A stretch of DNA of 64,000 nt from NCEH01 sp043195125 (GCF_043195125.1 NZ_JBAFWR010000004.1); one strand, 5' to 3'. Counted from the first letter of the stretch, positions 26,173 through 37,409 are shown. The notes: generated from the sequence alone by a model not told the origin. Numbers and translations: made by a program.

Positions 26173-27383
26173 GCCCGTTCTCCCGCAAGCGCGCCGGCGA
26201 TGCGGGCAACGAGGCGGCGGGCTACCTCGGTCTTGCTGGCGGAAGGCCAATCCTCCACCCCGTCGGCGCTCACCAGACGCACGGTGTTGAGATCGCCGCC
26301 CATGATGCCGGTTTCCGGCGAAACGTCGTTGGCGACGATCCAGTCGCAGCCTTTGCGGGCAAGCTTGGCCTGGGCGTGGGGCACCACGTTCTGCGTCTCG
26401 GCCGCAAAACCCACGACAAGGCGCGGCCGCAACGTGCCGTGCCGCGCGATGCTTGCGAGAATGTCCGGATTTTCCACCAGATCAAGCTCGGGCGTGCCCG
26501 CCTCGCCCTTCTTGATCTTCTGGTCGGCGGCGCCGGCGACCCGCCAATCGGCGACCGCCGCGGCGAACACGGCGGCGTCCACGGGAAGATTCTCCTCCAC
26601 CGCCGCCAGCATCTCGCGCGCGCTCTCCACCTTCACCATGCGCACGCCGCGCGGATCGGCGACCGCCACCGGGCCGGAGACCAGCACCACCTCCGCCCCG
26701 GCGGCGGCGGCGGCGGCGGCGATGGCGTGGCCCTGCTTGCCGGAGGAGCGATTGGCGATATAGCGCACCGGGTCGATGGGCTCGTGGGTGGGACCGGAGG
26801 TGATGAGAATGCGCCGACCCTTCAGCAGCAACCCCTGATCGGAGAAGCGGGCCTCGATCGCGGCGAGCAGCTCCAGCGGCTCGGCCATGCGCCCTTCACC
26901 GAATTCGCCCCGCTCCGCCATGGCGCCGGAATTGGGGCCGATGAGATAGACCCCGTCCTCCTTCAGCCGCGCGACGTTGCGCCGGGTGGCGGCGTGCGCC
27001 CACATGCGCGGGTTCATGGCGGGCGCCATCAGCACCGGCTTGTCGGTGGCGAGCAACGCTGTCGTGGCGAGATCGTCCGCAAAGCCATTCGCGGCCTTGG
27101 CCATGAGATCGGCGGTGGCGGGCGCGACCACGATCAGATCGGCCTCGCGCGACAATTGGATGTGGCCGATGTCGTGCTCGGCGGTGAGGTCGAACAGATC
27201 GGTGAACACCCGTTCGCCGGTCAGCGCACCGACCGAAAGCGGCGTTACGAAATGCTGGGCCGCCTGGGTCAATATGGCCCGCACCGTGGCACCGCGCTCC
27301 TTGAGCCGCCGGATCAGGTCCAGGCACTTATAGGCGGCGATGCCGCCGCCGATGATGAGCAGAATGCGTCGCTGATGCAGCAT
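26169..27383 (-). CDS. coaBC: Bifunctional phosphopantothenoylcysteine decarboxylase/phosphopantothenate-cysteine ligase
   Basis: Two consecutive steps of coenzyme A synthesis in one 404-residue protein. The N-terminal CoaC flavodomain (about 1-180) shows GGGIAAYKCLDLIRRL, LSREADLIVVAPATADLMAKAANG and APAMNPRMW. The C-terminal CoaB domain (about 190-400) shows ITSGPTHEPIDPVRYIANRSSGKQG, an AAVADWR segment, KIKKGE and GFAAET. It belongs to the ubiE-ubiB-coaBC-dut block, but here a cytochrome-like gene separates it from ubiB. Confidence 0.97.
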   Translation of the reverse strand: MLHQRRILLIIGGGIAAYKCLDLIRRLKERGATVRAILTQAAQHFVTPLSVGALTGERVFTDLFDLTAEHDIGHIQLSREADLIVVAPATADLMAKAANGFADDLATTALLATDKPVLMAPAMNPRMWAHAATRRNVARLKEDGVYLIGPNSGAMAERGEFGEGRMAEPLELLAAIEARFSDQGLLLKGRRILITSGPTHEPIDPVRYIANRSSGKQGHAIAAAAAAAGAEVVLVSGPVAVADPRGVRMVKVESAREMLAAVEENLPVDAAVFAAAVADWRVAGAADQKIKKGEAGTPELDLVENPDILASIARHGTLRPRLVVGFAAETQNVVPHAQAKLARKGCDWIVANDVSPETGIMGGDLNTVRLVSADGVEDWPSASKTEVARRLVARIAGALAGERA

Positions 27384-27487
27384 GGCGGTCTCCCGGCCGG
27401 GCGAAGCCCCTGCGATAGCCGAAAAATCGCCTCAGCGGCAGGGGAGACTTTTGCCCGTGGGGGAGAACCGGCGCCTCAATGACAGAA

Positions 27488-27508
27488 GGGCGGGCAAGAC
27501 ACCCGCCC
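27488..27508 (-). terminator. Stem-loop after the cytochrome-like gene
   Basis: GGGCGGG pairs with CCCGCCC around a seven-base loop, about fifteen bases past the minus-strand stop codon, with only a weak T tail (TTCTGT). It is a possible terminator separating the cytochrome-like gene from coaBC. Confidence 0.55.
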
Positions 27509-27523
27509 CGCGCCGGCCATTGG

Positions 27524-29077
27524 CTATTTCACGCTGAACACCGGCCGCGCCGGCAGGGGCGAGGCGAGGCTGGGCAGGAAGCTGAAGTCGGACGGCGCAT
27601 TGCCGACCGCCAGCGTTGCCTGTCCGTGACACCCGACGCAGGAGCCGACGCCGCCGCTGGTTGTGGCCACGGCATTGTTCTGGATATAGGTTTCCAGCGT
27701 CAGGTTGGAGAGCAGGCCCGGCACCGCATCGATCGGGTAATTGGGCAGCCGCACTTCGAGGCCCGAGGTGCCCCATTGCGTGCCCACCAGCGCGTAATTG
27801 GCGAACACCGAGCCCGCCTGGGCCAAAGCCCCCTGCCACTGGGTATTCAGGCTCGCGGTCAGGCCGTAGATGCTCCAGCAGCGCACGACCTGCGGGGCGA
27901 CATAGAGCGTCTGCCCGCCACTGGTGACGGGTTGGGCATAGGCGCCCGCATAAGGCGGTTTCGCATTCCAGGCGAAGTTCTTCTGCGCGCCGGCCGAGGG
28001 CGGATTATTCGTCGGCGCGGTCGATCCGCCGACGAAATAGGAATAATTTCCAGATGACGCCGGCGCCGCGCCGCAGCTTGGCTGGTTGATCGTGGGACAG
28101 GGGCCGGGCGTGGCCGGATCGCAAGCGGCGGCGGCGACGGGCGCATTGTCCACATGCTCGAAGGTGGACCAGATCCATTGCGCCAGCAGCACCTTGTTGC
28201 CGTCATAATAAGGATTGCGCTGGATGATGTGCATGCCCACCATCCCGAGCGTCACGGTCTCGCAGATCTGCTGCCCCCCGCTGACCAGATCGCCCGCAAC
28301 GGCCAGCTGGGCGTCGATGGTGAAATAGCGGCTCTTTGTGTCATTGGGCCCAAGGATCCGCCAGGCGATCTTCAGCTCCATGGCGCCCCGCGAGCCCAGG
28401 GGATCGATCGCGGAGGTCGGGAAGGCCACCTTGTTCTTGTCCGTGACAAACTTGGTCTGGCCCGCGATGGTCACCAGATTGTCCAGCAGTTGGCCGTTCG
28501 GGGCCACCAGATAGAGCATTTCGGTGGTGTTCAGGCGGCGCTCGTAGAGGGTCCAATTGCCGTAGATGTCGATCAGCGGCAGGTTGGTCGAAGCTTGATA
28601 ATATTCGTCATTCTTGACCGAGGGCGCGCCCTTTCCGTCGCTGGCGATGGTGATCACCGGCAAAGCCGTCGCCCCGCACGAGGGTTTCACCGGCCCGCTG
28701 CCGAAGAGGAAATCCGGCTTCACCCAGCTCTGCCACACCCGCGCGCCGGTCGCCGCGAGCCCGCGGGCCGCTGGCGCGGATTGCGAGCCCTCGACCCAGT
28801 TTAGGCCGATGAAGCTCTGCCACGACATATTGTCGAACGGTGTCTGGGAATCGTTTGCCGCGCTGGTGATCTGCCCGAAAATGCCGTTGTAACCGAGGCC
28901 TGGGGAAAGCTCGGGGTCCGGGCCGATATAGGCCGGGATGGTGGAGCAGAGCGTCTGCGTGCCGTTCGCGCACAATTGCGCCTTTGGCACGTACGTCCCC
29001 TGACCAAAGCCGTCTTGCGTGGAAAAGCTGGCCGCCCCTAACACCGCGGCAAAGGCAAATGCCGGCAGGATACGCAT
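27524..29077 (-). CDS. Secreted monoheme c-type cytochrome-like protein
   Basis: Protein of 517 residues with a signal peptide (ILPAFAFAAVLGAASF) and one heme c motif, CVGCH, about 45 residues from the C-terminus. The body contains MSWQSFIGLNWVEG, YYQASTNLPLIDIYGNW, WRILGPNDTKSRYF, HIIQRNPYYDG and IWSTFEHVDNAP. I recognise these only as a conserved family of uncharacterised periplasmic cytochrome-like proteins. Extra cysteine pairs suggest disulfides. The start has GGAGGGG upstream. It interrupts the ubiB-coaBC pair, and its upstream region is AT-rich (29131-29165), consistent with its own promoter. The substrate and electron partner are unknown. Confidence 0.75.
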   Translation of the reverse strand: MRILPAFAFAAVLGAASFSTQDGFGQGTYVPKAQLCANGTQTLCSTIPAYIGPDPELSPGLGYNGIFGQITSAANDSQTPFDNMSWQSFIGLNWVEGSQSAPAARGLAATGARVWQSWVKPDFLFGSGPVKPSCGATALPVITIASDGKGAPSVKNDEYYQASTNLPLIDIYGNWTLYERRLNTTEMLYLVAPNGQLLDNLVTIAGQTKFVTDKNKVAFPTSAIDPLGSRGAMELKIAWRILGPNDTKSRYFTIDAQLAVAGDLVSGGQQICETVTLGMVGMHIIQRNPYYDGNKVLLAQWIWSTFEHVDNAPVAAAACDPATPGPCPTINQPSCGAAPASSGNYSYFVGGSTAPTNNPPSAGAQKNFAWNAKPPYAGAYAQPVTSGGQTLYVAPQVVRCWSIYGLTASLNTQWQGALAQAGSVFANYALVGTQWGTSGLEVRLPNYPIDAVPGLLSNLTLETYIQNNAVATTSGGVGSCVGCHGQATLAVGNAPSDFSFLPSLASPLPARPVFSVK

Positions 29078-29206
29078 CGTCCCCTCCCCCAGTCGTCCGA
29101 CTGGGGAAAGCGCAACAAACCACAGGTTGCATTTAAACAAAATTTAATCTGAAAACGTGTATTCTCGCATCCTTCGTGGCCGGATACGGACCGCAGTGCA
29201 TGCGTC

Positions 29207-30781
29207 CTACTTCAGCGCGAGGATCAGCAGCGAAAGCGCAATCACCCACAGGGCCGCATTGCCCCAGAACGCGCGCCGCGCCTCGGCCCGGCCGATGCCT
29301 TCCAGAGTCTGAGGCGAGAGGCTGAGCCCCTCGCGGGTCGCCTCGTCCAATTGTGTGACCACGCGCCCGGCGCGGCCCAGCAGATCCGGCACATCGGCGA
29401 GGAAGCTGCCGACTTCGCCAATGGCGCCGCCCGCTTCCTGGATGCGGCCGACCGGGCCGAGGTTGCGCGCGATCCAATCCTCCACCACCGGGGCGGCGGT
29501 GGTCCACATGTTCAACTGCGGGTCGAGCGAGCGCGCGACGCCTTCCACCACAACCATGGTCTTCTGCAGCAGCAGAAGTTCGGGCCGGGTCTTCATGTCG
29601 AACAGACCGGTGACCTCCAGCAGCAGGGAGAGCAGCTTCGCCATGGAAATCTGCTCGGCGCTGCGGGAATGGATCGGCTCGCCGATGGCACGGATGGCCT
29701 GGGCGAAATCCTCCACTGAATGATGGCGCGGCACGTATCCGGCATCAAAATGCACCTGCGCGGTGCGGCGCCAATTGCGGGTGATGAAGCCGTAGAGAAT
29801 CTCCGCCAAAAAGCGCCGCTCGCGCGCACCGAGCCGGCCCATGATACCGCAATCGACGATCACGAGGCGCCCTTGCGCATCGACGAACAGGTTCCCCGGA
29901 TGCATGTCGGCATGGAAGAAGCCGTCCCGCATGGCCTGTCGCAGGAACGACTGCATGACGATGCGTGCAAGCGCCTTCAGGTCATGGCCGGCGGCTTCCA
30001 GCGCCGCGCGGTCGGACAATTTTATGCCATCGATCCATTGGGTGGTCAGCACCTCGCGGCCGGAGCGCTCCCAATCCACGGCGGGGACGTGGATCTCGGC
30101 GTCGTCCCGGGTGTTCTCGGCGAGTTCGGCGTAAGCCGCTGCCTCGAGCCGCAGGTCCATCTCCATGCTCACCGAGCGGGCGAGCGTCTCCACCACGGCT
30201 TCCAGGCGCAGGCGGCGGGCTTCCGGTGAGGTGCGCTCCGCGAAGGCGGCGACCCGGCGGAACGTCGCCATGTCGGACCCGAAGCGGCGGCCGATGTCGG
30301 GACGAAGGATCTTCACCGCCACGTCGCGGCGCGTTCCATCTTCCTCCACCACCTCGGCCTTGTGGACCTCGGCGATGGACGCGGCGGCAACCGCCGGGCC
30401 GAACACCGCGAACGCCGCAGACACCGGCCGGTCGAGGGCTTCGGCGACCATGGCTTCGGCGATCTCCTGCCCGAAGGCGGGCATGCGATCCTGGAGCACT
30501 TCGAGATCGCGGGCGATGGAGGTGCCCACCACGTCCGGCCGGGTGGCGAGGAACTGGCCGAGCTTGACATAAGACGGGCCGAGCCGGCTGAGCGCCGCCG
30601 AGAGGCGGGCGGAGCGCGGGCCAGCGTCGGGCCGGGCGATCAGGCGCGCGAGCTTCAGCAGCGGCCGCGCCGGCGGCGGCACCGCAAGCGGCGGCACGAA
30701 GCTCAGCACCCCTTCGCGGGCGAGCACATAGGCGGCCCGCGCCAGGCGGGCGGCATCGGCGAGAAGAAAGATCACGCGCAC
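29207..30781 (-). CDS. ubiB: Ubiquinone biosynthesis protein kinase-like UbiB
   Basis: Atypical kinase/ATPase of the ABC1/COQ8 family, needed for ubiquinone synthesis at the inner membrane. The 524-residue protein has the family-specific KLGQFLATR (KxGQ) and ASIAEVHKAEV, which replaces the glycine loop. The catalytic segment is HADMHPGNLFVD, and VDCGIMGR stands in the DFG position. The C-terminus ends in a hydrophobic helix (NAALWVIALSLLILAL) that would anchor it in the membrane. It lies 49 bases downstream of ubiE on the same strand, so they are probably co-transcribed. Confidence 0.95.
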   Translation of the reverse strand: MRVIFLLADAARLARAAYVLAREGVLSFVPPLAVPPPARPLLKLARLIARPDAGPRSARLSAALSRLGPSYVKLGQFLATRPDVVGTSIARDLEVLQDRMPAFGQEIAEAMVAEALDRPVSAAFAVFGPAVAAASIAEVHKAEVVEEDGTRRDVAVKILRPDIGRRFGSDMATFRRVAAFAERTSPEARRLRLEAVVETLARSVSMEMDLRLEAAAYAELAENTRDDAEIHVPAVDWERSGREVLTTQWIDGIKLSDRAALEAAGHDLKALARIVMQSFLRQAMRDGFFHADMHPGNLFVDAQGRLVIVDCGIMGRLGARERRFLAEILYGFITRNWRRTAQVHFDAGYVPRHHSVEDFAQAIRAIGEPIHSRSAEQISMAKLLSLLLEVTGLFDMKTRPELLLLQKTMVVVEGVARSLDPQLNMWTTAAPVVEDWIARNLGPVGRIQEAGGAIGEVGSFLADVPDLLGRAGRVVTQLDEATREGLSLSPQTLEGIGRAEARRAFWGNAALWVIALSLLILALK

Positions 30782-30830
30782 ATCCTTTTGTCCTTCCCGC
30801 TCCCGGAGGAAAGCGGAAGAACGAAGCCGT

Positions 30831-31601
30831 TCAAATCCGGAAACCGGAATGCAGCGCCACCACGCCGCCGGTCATGAGCGTGAAATCCACGCGGCCGAAA
30901 CCCGCATCGCGCATCATCTGCGCGAAGGTCGCGGGCGGGGGAAAGCGGCGGATGGATTCGACAAGATATTGATAGGGCTCCGCCTCACCCGCGACCCGAC
31001 GGCCCAGCTCGGGGATCACGCGGAAGGAGTAGAAATCATAGATCTTGTCGAGCAGGGGCACGTCGACCCGCGAGAATTCCAGCACCAGCGCACGCCCGCC
31101 GGGCTTGAGCACCCGCTTCATCTCAGCGAGCGCAAGGGGAATGCGGGGCACGTTGCGGATGCCGAAGGCGATGGTGACGGCATCGAAGCTCGAATCCGCG
31201 AAGGGGAGCGACTCGGCATTGGCGTCGACGAATTCCACTTTGTCGGAGAGGCCGCGCTTCTCGGCCCGCTCGCGGCCCACCGCCAGCATCTCTCGATTGA
31301 TGTCGGCGACCACCGCCCGGGTCCCCTCGCCGCCCGCGCCGACCACGCGAAACGAAACATCGCCGGTGCCACCGGCCAGATCCAGCAGGCGGAACGGCCG
31401 CGTGCCCTGGGGCGGCCGCACCTTGGAGACCATGGCGTCCTTCCAGGCCCGGTGCAGCCCGCCGGACATGAAATCGTTCATGATGTCGTAGCGCCGGGCG
31501 ACCTTGTGGAACACCTCATCCACCAGGGTCTGCTTCTCACCCAGCGGCACGGTGCGATAACCGAAATGGGTGTCCGGCTGGTCTTCGGAAGAGGCTTGCA
31601 T
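30831..31601 (-). CDS. ubiE: Ubiquinone/menaquinone C-methyltransferase
   Basis: SAM-dependent methyltransferase adding the C-5 methyl group in ubiquinone synthesis. The 256-residue protein has motifs YDIMNDFMSGGLHRAWKDAM, LDLAGGTGDVSFR (SAM motif I), DANAESLPFADSSFDAVTIAFGIRNV and LEFSRVD. The N-terminus MQASSEDQPDTHFGYRTVPL is typical. It heads the ubiE-ubiB run. A small basic ORF lies upstream in the same direction. Confidence 0.96.
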   Translation of the reverse strand: MQASSEDQPDTHFGYRTVPLGEKQTLVDEVFHKVARRYDIMNDFMSGGLHRAWKDAMVSKVRPPQGTRPFRLLDLAGGTGDVSFRVVGAGGEGTRAVVADINREMLAVGRERAEKRGLSDKVEFVDANAESLPFADSSFDAVTIAFGIRNVPRIPLALAEMKRVLKPGGRALVLEFSRVDVPLLDKIYDFYSFRVIPELGRRVAGEAEPYQYLVESIRRFPPPATFAQMMRDAGFGRVDFTLMTGGVVALHSGFRI

Positions 31602-31752
31602 CAGGGGTTCCGGCGAACTTCGTGGCGACGATTGCGCCGAACCTTACCGGATCGTCCCGCCGGACGCCACGCGCCGCGCGTGTGGCGACCCGCCTCAAGC
31701 GGCCGCCCGCCGCAGGGGCCGCCCGCCGAAGCCGGTCGGGTGGCCGGCGCCG

Positions 31753-31959
31753 TCAGCTGCCGCGACGCCGCCGCGCCTTGCGGCCGAGGAGATTGAGCTC
31801 GTCCACCGGCAGCAATTCCAGTTCCAGAAAGCCGTCCTCATCGCGCGAGCGTGACTTCGGCGCGCCGGAGGGAGAAACCCCCGCCACACCCTTGCGCTGC
31901 TTGCGCAGCATGATTTCCCGCCGCAAGGGAAAGATCGGAACATGAATCGTGAAGGTCAT
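31753..31959 (-). CDS. Small basic hypothetical protein
   Basis: A 68-residue frame starting MTFTIHVPIFPLRREIML. GGAG stands six bases before the ATG. It is rich in Arg and Lys, with one acidic/hydrophobic patch (DEDGFLELELLPVDELNLLG), and ends RKARRRRGS. No domain is recognised. It lies about 150 bases upstream of ubiE in the same orientation. High GC makes spurious frames common, so existence is uncertain; the good ribosome site is the main support. Confidence 0.45.
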   Translation of the reverse strand: MTFTIHVPIFPLRREIMLRKQRKGVAGVSPSGAPKSRSRDEDGFLELELLPVDELNLLGRKARRRRGS

Positions 31960-32177
31960 GGCGATCTCCAGGTACGTTAGGGGAACCGAAACGGTCTCAA
32001 CTCATCCCGGCAAATATTTCCGAATGTTTCACACCTCTGTGCAAACACCCGCTTGCCGCGACACCCCAAGAACGCCTGCGGATCGGGGCGATTATTTGTC
32101 CGAGATGGGGGCGAAGCAAGATCATCCCATGGCGCCATCCACCATTGGGGATATTCATCAAATATTAAGGATGAAAA

Positions 32178-35100
32178 CTATTCTGCGGCGGCGCGCGACA
32201 AACGCCATTGCGCGAGGATTGCGCGCAACGCTGCCGGCTTCAACGGCTTGTGAAGCACGGCCATATCCACGGCCGCGGCGGCATCGCGCACCTTGCGGCT
32301 GCGGTCTGCGGTGATGAGGATGGCCGGCATCTTGCCGAGCTTCCAGCGCAGGCTCATCACGGCATCGATGCCGTGGCCACCGTCGAGATGATAATCGATC
32401 AGGAACACGTCCGGCCGCGCCTTGGCGGCGCGCACCTCGCGCAGGGCGGTCTGCACGTCTCCGGCCTTGATGACCTTGCAGCCCCAGCCCGTGAGCAGCA
32501 GTTCCATGCCATCGAGAATGGCCGGCTCGTTGTCGATGGCGAGGATGCACAGCCCATCGAGCGGCGCGGTGGCGCGGGCGGGACGCGACTGCTGCACGTC
32601 CTCCTCCGGCAGGGGCACCGCCACGGGCAGTTCCACCGTGAAGCTGGAGCCGCGCCCGGCGGCGGAACGGATCGCCACCGGATGGCCCAGCACGCGGGCG
32701 ATGCGCTCGACGATGGAAAGGCCGAGCCCGAGCCCGCGCGCTTCCCGTGCGCCCTGGTCGAGGCGCTGGAACTCCTGGAAGATCAGCTTGTGCTTGGAGC
32801 GCGGAATGCCGAGGCCGGTATCGATCACCTCGATGCGCACCTTGCCCTTGCGCCGGCGGCAGCCCACCAGCACCCGCCCCTTGGGCGTGTATTTCACCGC
32901 GTTGGAAATCAGGTTCTGCAACAGCCGCCGCAACAGCCGCCGGTCCGAGCGCACGGCAAGCGAGGACGGCACGAAAGTGAGCTGCAATTGCTTCTCGGCG
33001 GCAAGCGGCGCGAATTCCAGCTCCAGCTGCTTCAGCACGTCGCCGATGCGGAAGGCGGCGATCTCCGGGCGCATGGCGCCGCTGTCGAGGCGCGAGATGT
33101 CCAGCAGCGCGACCAGGATCTCCTCCACCGCCTCCAGCGAGGAATCGATATTGGCGGCAAGCCGGCCCTCCTCCGGCCCCCGCGCGCGCTCCACCAGGCT
33201 GGTCACATAGAGGCGCGCCGCATTCAGCGGCTGGAGGATGTCGTGGCTCGCGGCGGCGAGGAACCGGGTCTTGGAAAGGTTGGCATCGTCGGCATTGGCC
33301 TTGGCCTTTTCCAGCGCCTGGTTGAGGTCCTCCAATTCCTCGGTGCGCTCGCGCACGCGCCGCTCCAGCGTCTCATTGGCCCGCTCCAAGGCCATCTCGG
33401 CATGCACAGAGGCGGTAATATCGGTGAAGGTTACGACGATGCCGCCGTCGGGCAACGGATCGGACCGCGCCTCGATCATCATGGCGCCATGGCGCAACCG
33501 CTCCTGGCAGGGCCCGCTCTGGGCGGCGTAGAGCACCAGGCGATGGTCGAGGTCGCTCGGCGCGTCCTCGTCCTCCATCTGGGAATGGGTAAGAATCTCG
33601 CGCAGCGGCACGCCCACCGCATAGCATTCCGGCGGCAGGTCCAGCATTTCGCCGAATCTGCGATTCCAGCACACTAGGCGCAATTCGCGATCGAACACGG
33701 CGATGCCCTGGCCCACATGATCGATGGCGGTCTGGAGCAACTCACGATTGTATTGAATTGCAGCCGAGGCGTCGTCGAGCAGGCGCAGCGCGGCCTTGGT
33801 GGAGACCGCGCGCTTGCGCAGCAGCAGCGACAGCACGAGGCGCGAGGACGCCGCGCCGATGGCGGAGGCGAGCAGATGCTCGGTCTGGCGCACCAATTGC
33901 GCGTCGGCCTCGCGCTTGGGCTCGAGTGACAGCCCCTGTTCGCGCGCGAAGGTCGCGAAGGCGGAGCGGGCACGATCCTCGCCAAGATAGCGCGCGACGG
34001 TGGCGATCAATTCCTCGACCGTGACCGAAGAGCGCCAGCGGCGGAAGGCTGGGCGCACCAGCGCCTGGTCGCGCGCCATGAACAGGCCGGCCTGCACCTG
34101 CTCGATGGCCGAGGGCTTGGTGAGCAGCGACACCACGAACAGCAGCAGCGTATTCAGCCCGAGGCTCCAGGCGACCCCATGAGCGAGCGGCGAAGCGGAG
34201 AGGCCGAGCAGGCTTGTAGGGCGCAGCAGAGCGATGTCGAACGGCCCGCGCGCGATGAGCGCCTGCGAGAACATCCCGGCGTCGGCGAGGCTCGGCACAA
34301 GCAAGGTGTAGATCCACACAACCATGCCCGCGACGATGCCCGCGATCGCGCCCGCCGCCGTCGCCCGCCGCCAGAACAAGGCGGCGGCGAACGCCGGCCC
34401 CACCTGGGCGATCGCGGCGAAGGAGAGCAGGCCGATCTGCGCCAGCTGCACCTCGCCGGTGGTGCGGTAATAGAGATAAACCAGCAGCAGCAGCACGAAA
34501 ATGGCGGCGCGGCGCACCAGCAGCAGCACCCCGACCATGTCGTGGGGCGATTGCTGCGTGAGATGGCCCGAGGCGCGCCGCCGCAGCAGCAGCGGCATCA
34601 CGAGATCGTTCGAAATCATGATCGACAGCGCCACCGTCTCGACGATCACCATGGCGGTGGCGGCGGACAGGCCGCCGACGAACGCCAGCATCGCCAGGAA
34701 ATCGTGTCCCGCAGACAGCGGCACCGCGAGCACGAACACGTCGCGATCCACCGTGCCGAGGGGAAACAGCGTCATGCCGGCAAGCGCGATCGGCACCACA
34801 AAGAGATTGATGAGAATGAGGTAGAGCGGAAACAGCCAGCGCGCGCGGCGGATTTCCGCGACCCCCTTGTTCTCAACGACGGCGACATGGAATTGGCGCG
34901 GCAGCAGCAAAAAGGCGCCGGCCGAGAGCACCGTCATGGTCACCCAGTTTTCCAGCGAGATGCCCTGCTCGAAAGGCTTGGTCACGCCGGTCTCGCGGGC
35001 CGCGTACCATAACGCCATGGGCCCATCGAAAATGATGAAGGTCACGGCGAAACCGACTGTGAGGAAGGCCACCAGCTTGACGATGGATTCGGTCGCGACC

Positions 35101-35774
35101 GCCAGCATCAGCCCGTCCTGATGCTCGGTCGCATCGGTGTGGCGCGTGCCGAACAGCACAGCGAATGCCGCCATGGCGAAGGCCACGAACAGCGCCAGGT
35201 CGCCGCCCACCGGCAGCGCCAGGGGCGTGGTGCCGAGCGGCCCCATCACCGCCAGCAGCGAGGCAGAGACCGCCTTCAGCTGCAGGGAGATGTAGGGGAT
35301 TGAGCCGACGATCGCGACCACCGAGACCAGCGCCGCGATGCCCTGGTTCTTGCCGTAGCGGGCAGCCAGGAAATCGGCGATGGAGGTGATGTTGTGCGCC
35401 TTCGCCAGCTCCACAACCCGAATCAGCAGCGGGCTGCACATGGCGATCACGAGGATCGGCCCGACATAGATGGTCAGAAAGTCGAAGCCCTGGAGAGTGG
35501 CGAGGCCCACCGAGCCGAAGAAGGTCCAGGAGGTGCAATAGACCGCAAGCGACAGCGAATAGATGAAGGGCCGCACGCCCCGTGGCTTTCCGCGCCACAG
35601 CTGCAGGAGCCGGCCGCCGGAGCTCCCGGGCGCCGCGCCACCGCCCTCCGGCATGGCGGCGCCGGACAGGGCGCGGCCGCGCTGCCGGTCCCCGAAACTC
35701 GCCACGGCGAACAGGAAACCGATATAGCCGAGCGCCACCAGAACAACGACCCAGACCTGAAGCATATCCCCCAT
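32178..35774 (-). CDS. Sodium:solute symporter/PAS/histidine kinase/receiver hybrid sensor
   Basis: A 1198-residue hybrid. Residues about 1-560 form a sodium:solute symporter module (PutP/SSS fold, about 13 membrane segments). A PAS region follows (about 680-790), introduced by a linker. The kinase core holds SHDILQPLNAAR with His844, of the HDxxQP subclass seen in NahK/ErcS-type kinases. The ATPase domain shows NLISNAVKYT, DTGLGIP and GLGLGLSIVERIA. The C-terminal receiver (about 1085-1190) has phospho-acceptor Asp1127 in FLIDYHLD, with LITAD and LHKPLKP. Symporter-kinases such as CbrA sense nutrients. It lies immediately upstream of nothing on its own strand except the rpoN block; ligand and output are unknown. 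ATG 35765 is an alternative start. Confidence 0.9.
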   Translation of the reverse strand: MGDMLQVWVVVLVALGYIGFLFAVASFGDRQRGRALSGAAMPEGGGAAPGSSGGRLLQLWRGKPRGVRPFIYSLSLAVYCTSWTFFGSVGLATLQGFDFLTIYVGPILVIAMCSPLLIRVVELAKAHNITSIADFLAARYGKNQGIAALVSVVAIVGSIPYISLQLKAVSASLLAVMGPLGTTPLALPVGGDLALFVAFAMAAFAVLFGTRHTDATEHQDGLMLAVATESIVKLVAFLTVGFAVTFIIFDGPMALWYAARETGVTKPFEQGISLENWVTMTVLSAGAFLLLPRQFHVAVVENKGVAEIRRARWLFPLYLILINLFVVPIALAGMTLFPLGTVDRDVFVLAVPLSAGHDFLAMLAFVGGLSAATAMVIVETVALSIMISNDLVMPLLLRRRASGHLTQQSPHDMVGVLLLVRRAAIFVLLLLVYLYYRTTGEVQLAQIGLLSFAAIAQVGPAFAAALFWRRATAAGAIAGIVAGMVVWIYTLLVPSLADAGMFSQALIARGPFDIALLRPTSLLGLSASPLAHGVAWSLGLNTLLLFVVSLLTKPSAIEQVQAGLFMARDQALVRPAFRRWRSSVTVEELIATVARYLGEDRARSAFATFAREQGLSLEPKREADAQLVRQTEHLLASAIGAASSRLVLSLLLRKRAVSTKAALRLLDDASAAIQYNRELLQTAIDHVGQGIAVFDRELRLVCWNRRFGEMLDLPPECYAVGVPLREILTHSQMEDEDAPSDLDHRLVLYAAQSGPCQERLRHGAMMIEARSDPLPDGGIVVTFTDITASVHAEMALERANETLERRVRERTEELEDLNQALEKAKANADDANLSKTRFLAAASHDILQPLNAARLYVTSLVERARGPEEGRLAANIDSSLEAVEEILVALLDISRLDSGAMRPEIAAFRIGDVLKQLELEFAPLAAEKQLQLTFVPSSLAVRSDRRLLRRLLQNLISNAVKYTPKGRVLVGCRRRKGKVRIEVIDTGLGIPRSKHKLIFQEFQRLDQGAREARGLGLGLSIVERIARVLGHPVAIRSAAGRGSSFTVELPVAVPLPEEDVQQSRPARATAPLDGLCILAIDNEPAILDGMELLLTGWGCKVIKAGDVQTALREVRAAKARPDVFLIDYHLDGGHGIDAVMSLRWKLGKMPAILITADRSRKVRDAAAAVDMAVLHKPLKPAALRAILAQWRLSRAAAE

Positions 35775-35864
35775 CCAACCGCGCTTGTTTCTATTGCGGC
35801 GTTCTTATCTCCTGCACGTCCAGGGTCGGCGGGCGGCAAATCCACCAGCCGCACCGGCTGCCCT

Positions 35865-37409
<1,545 letters not shown>

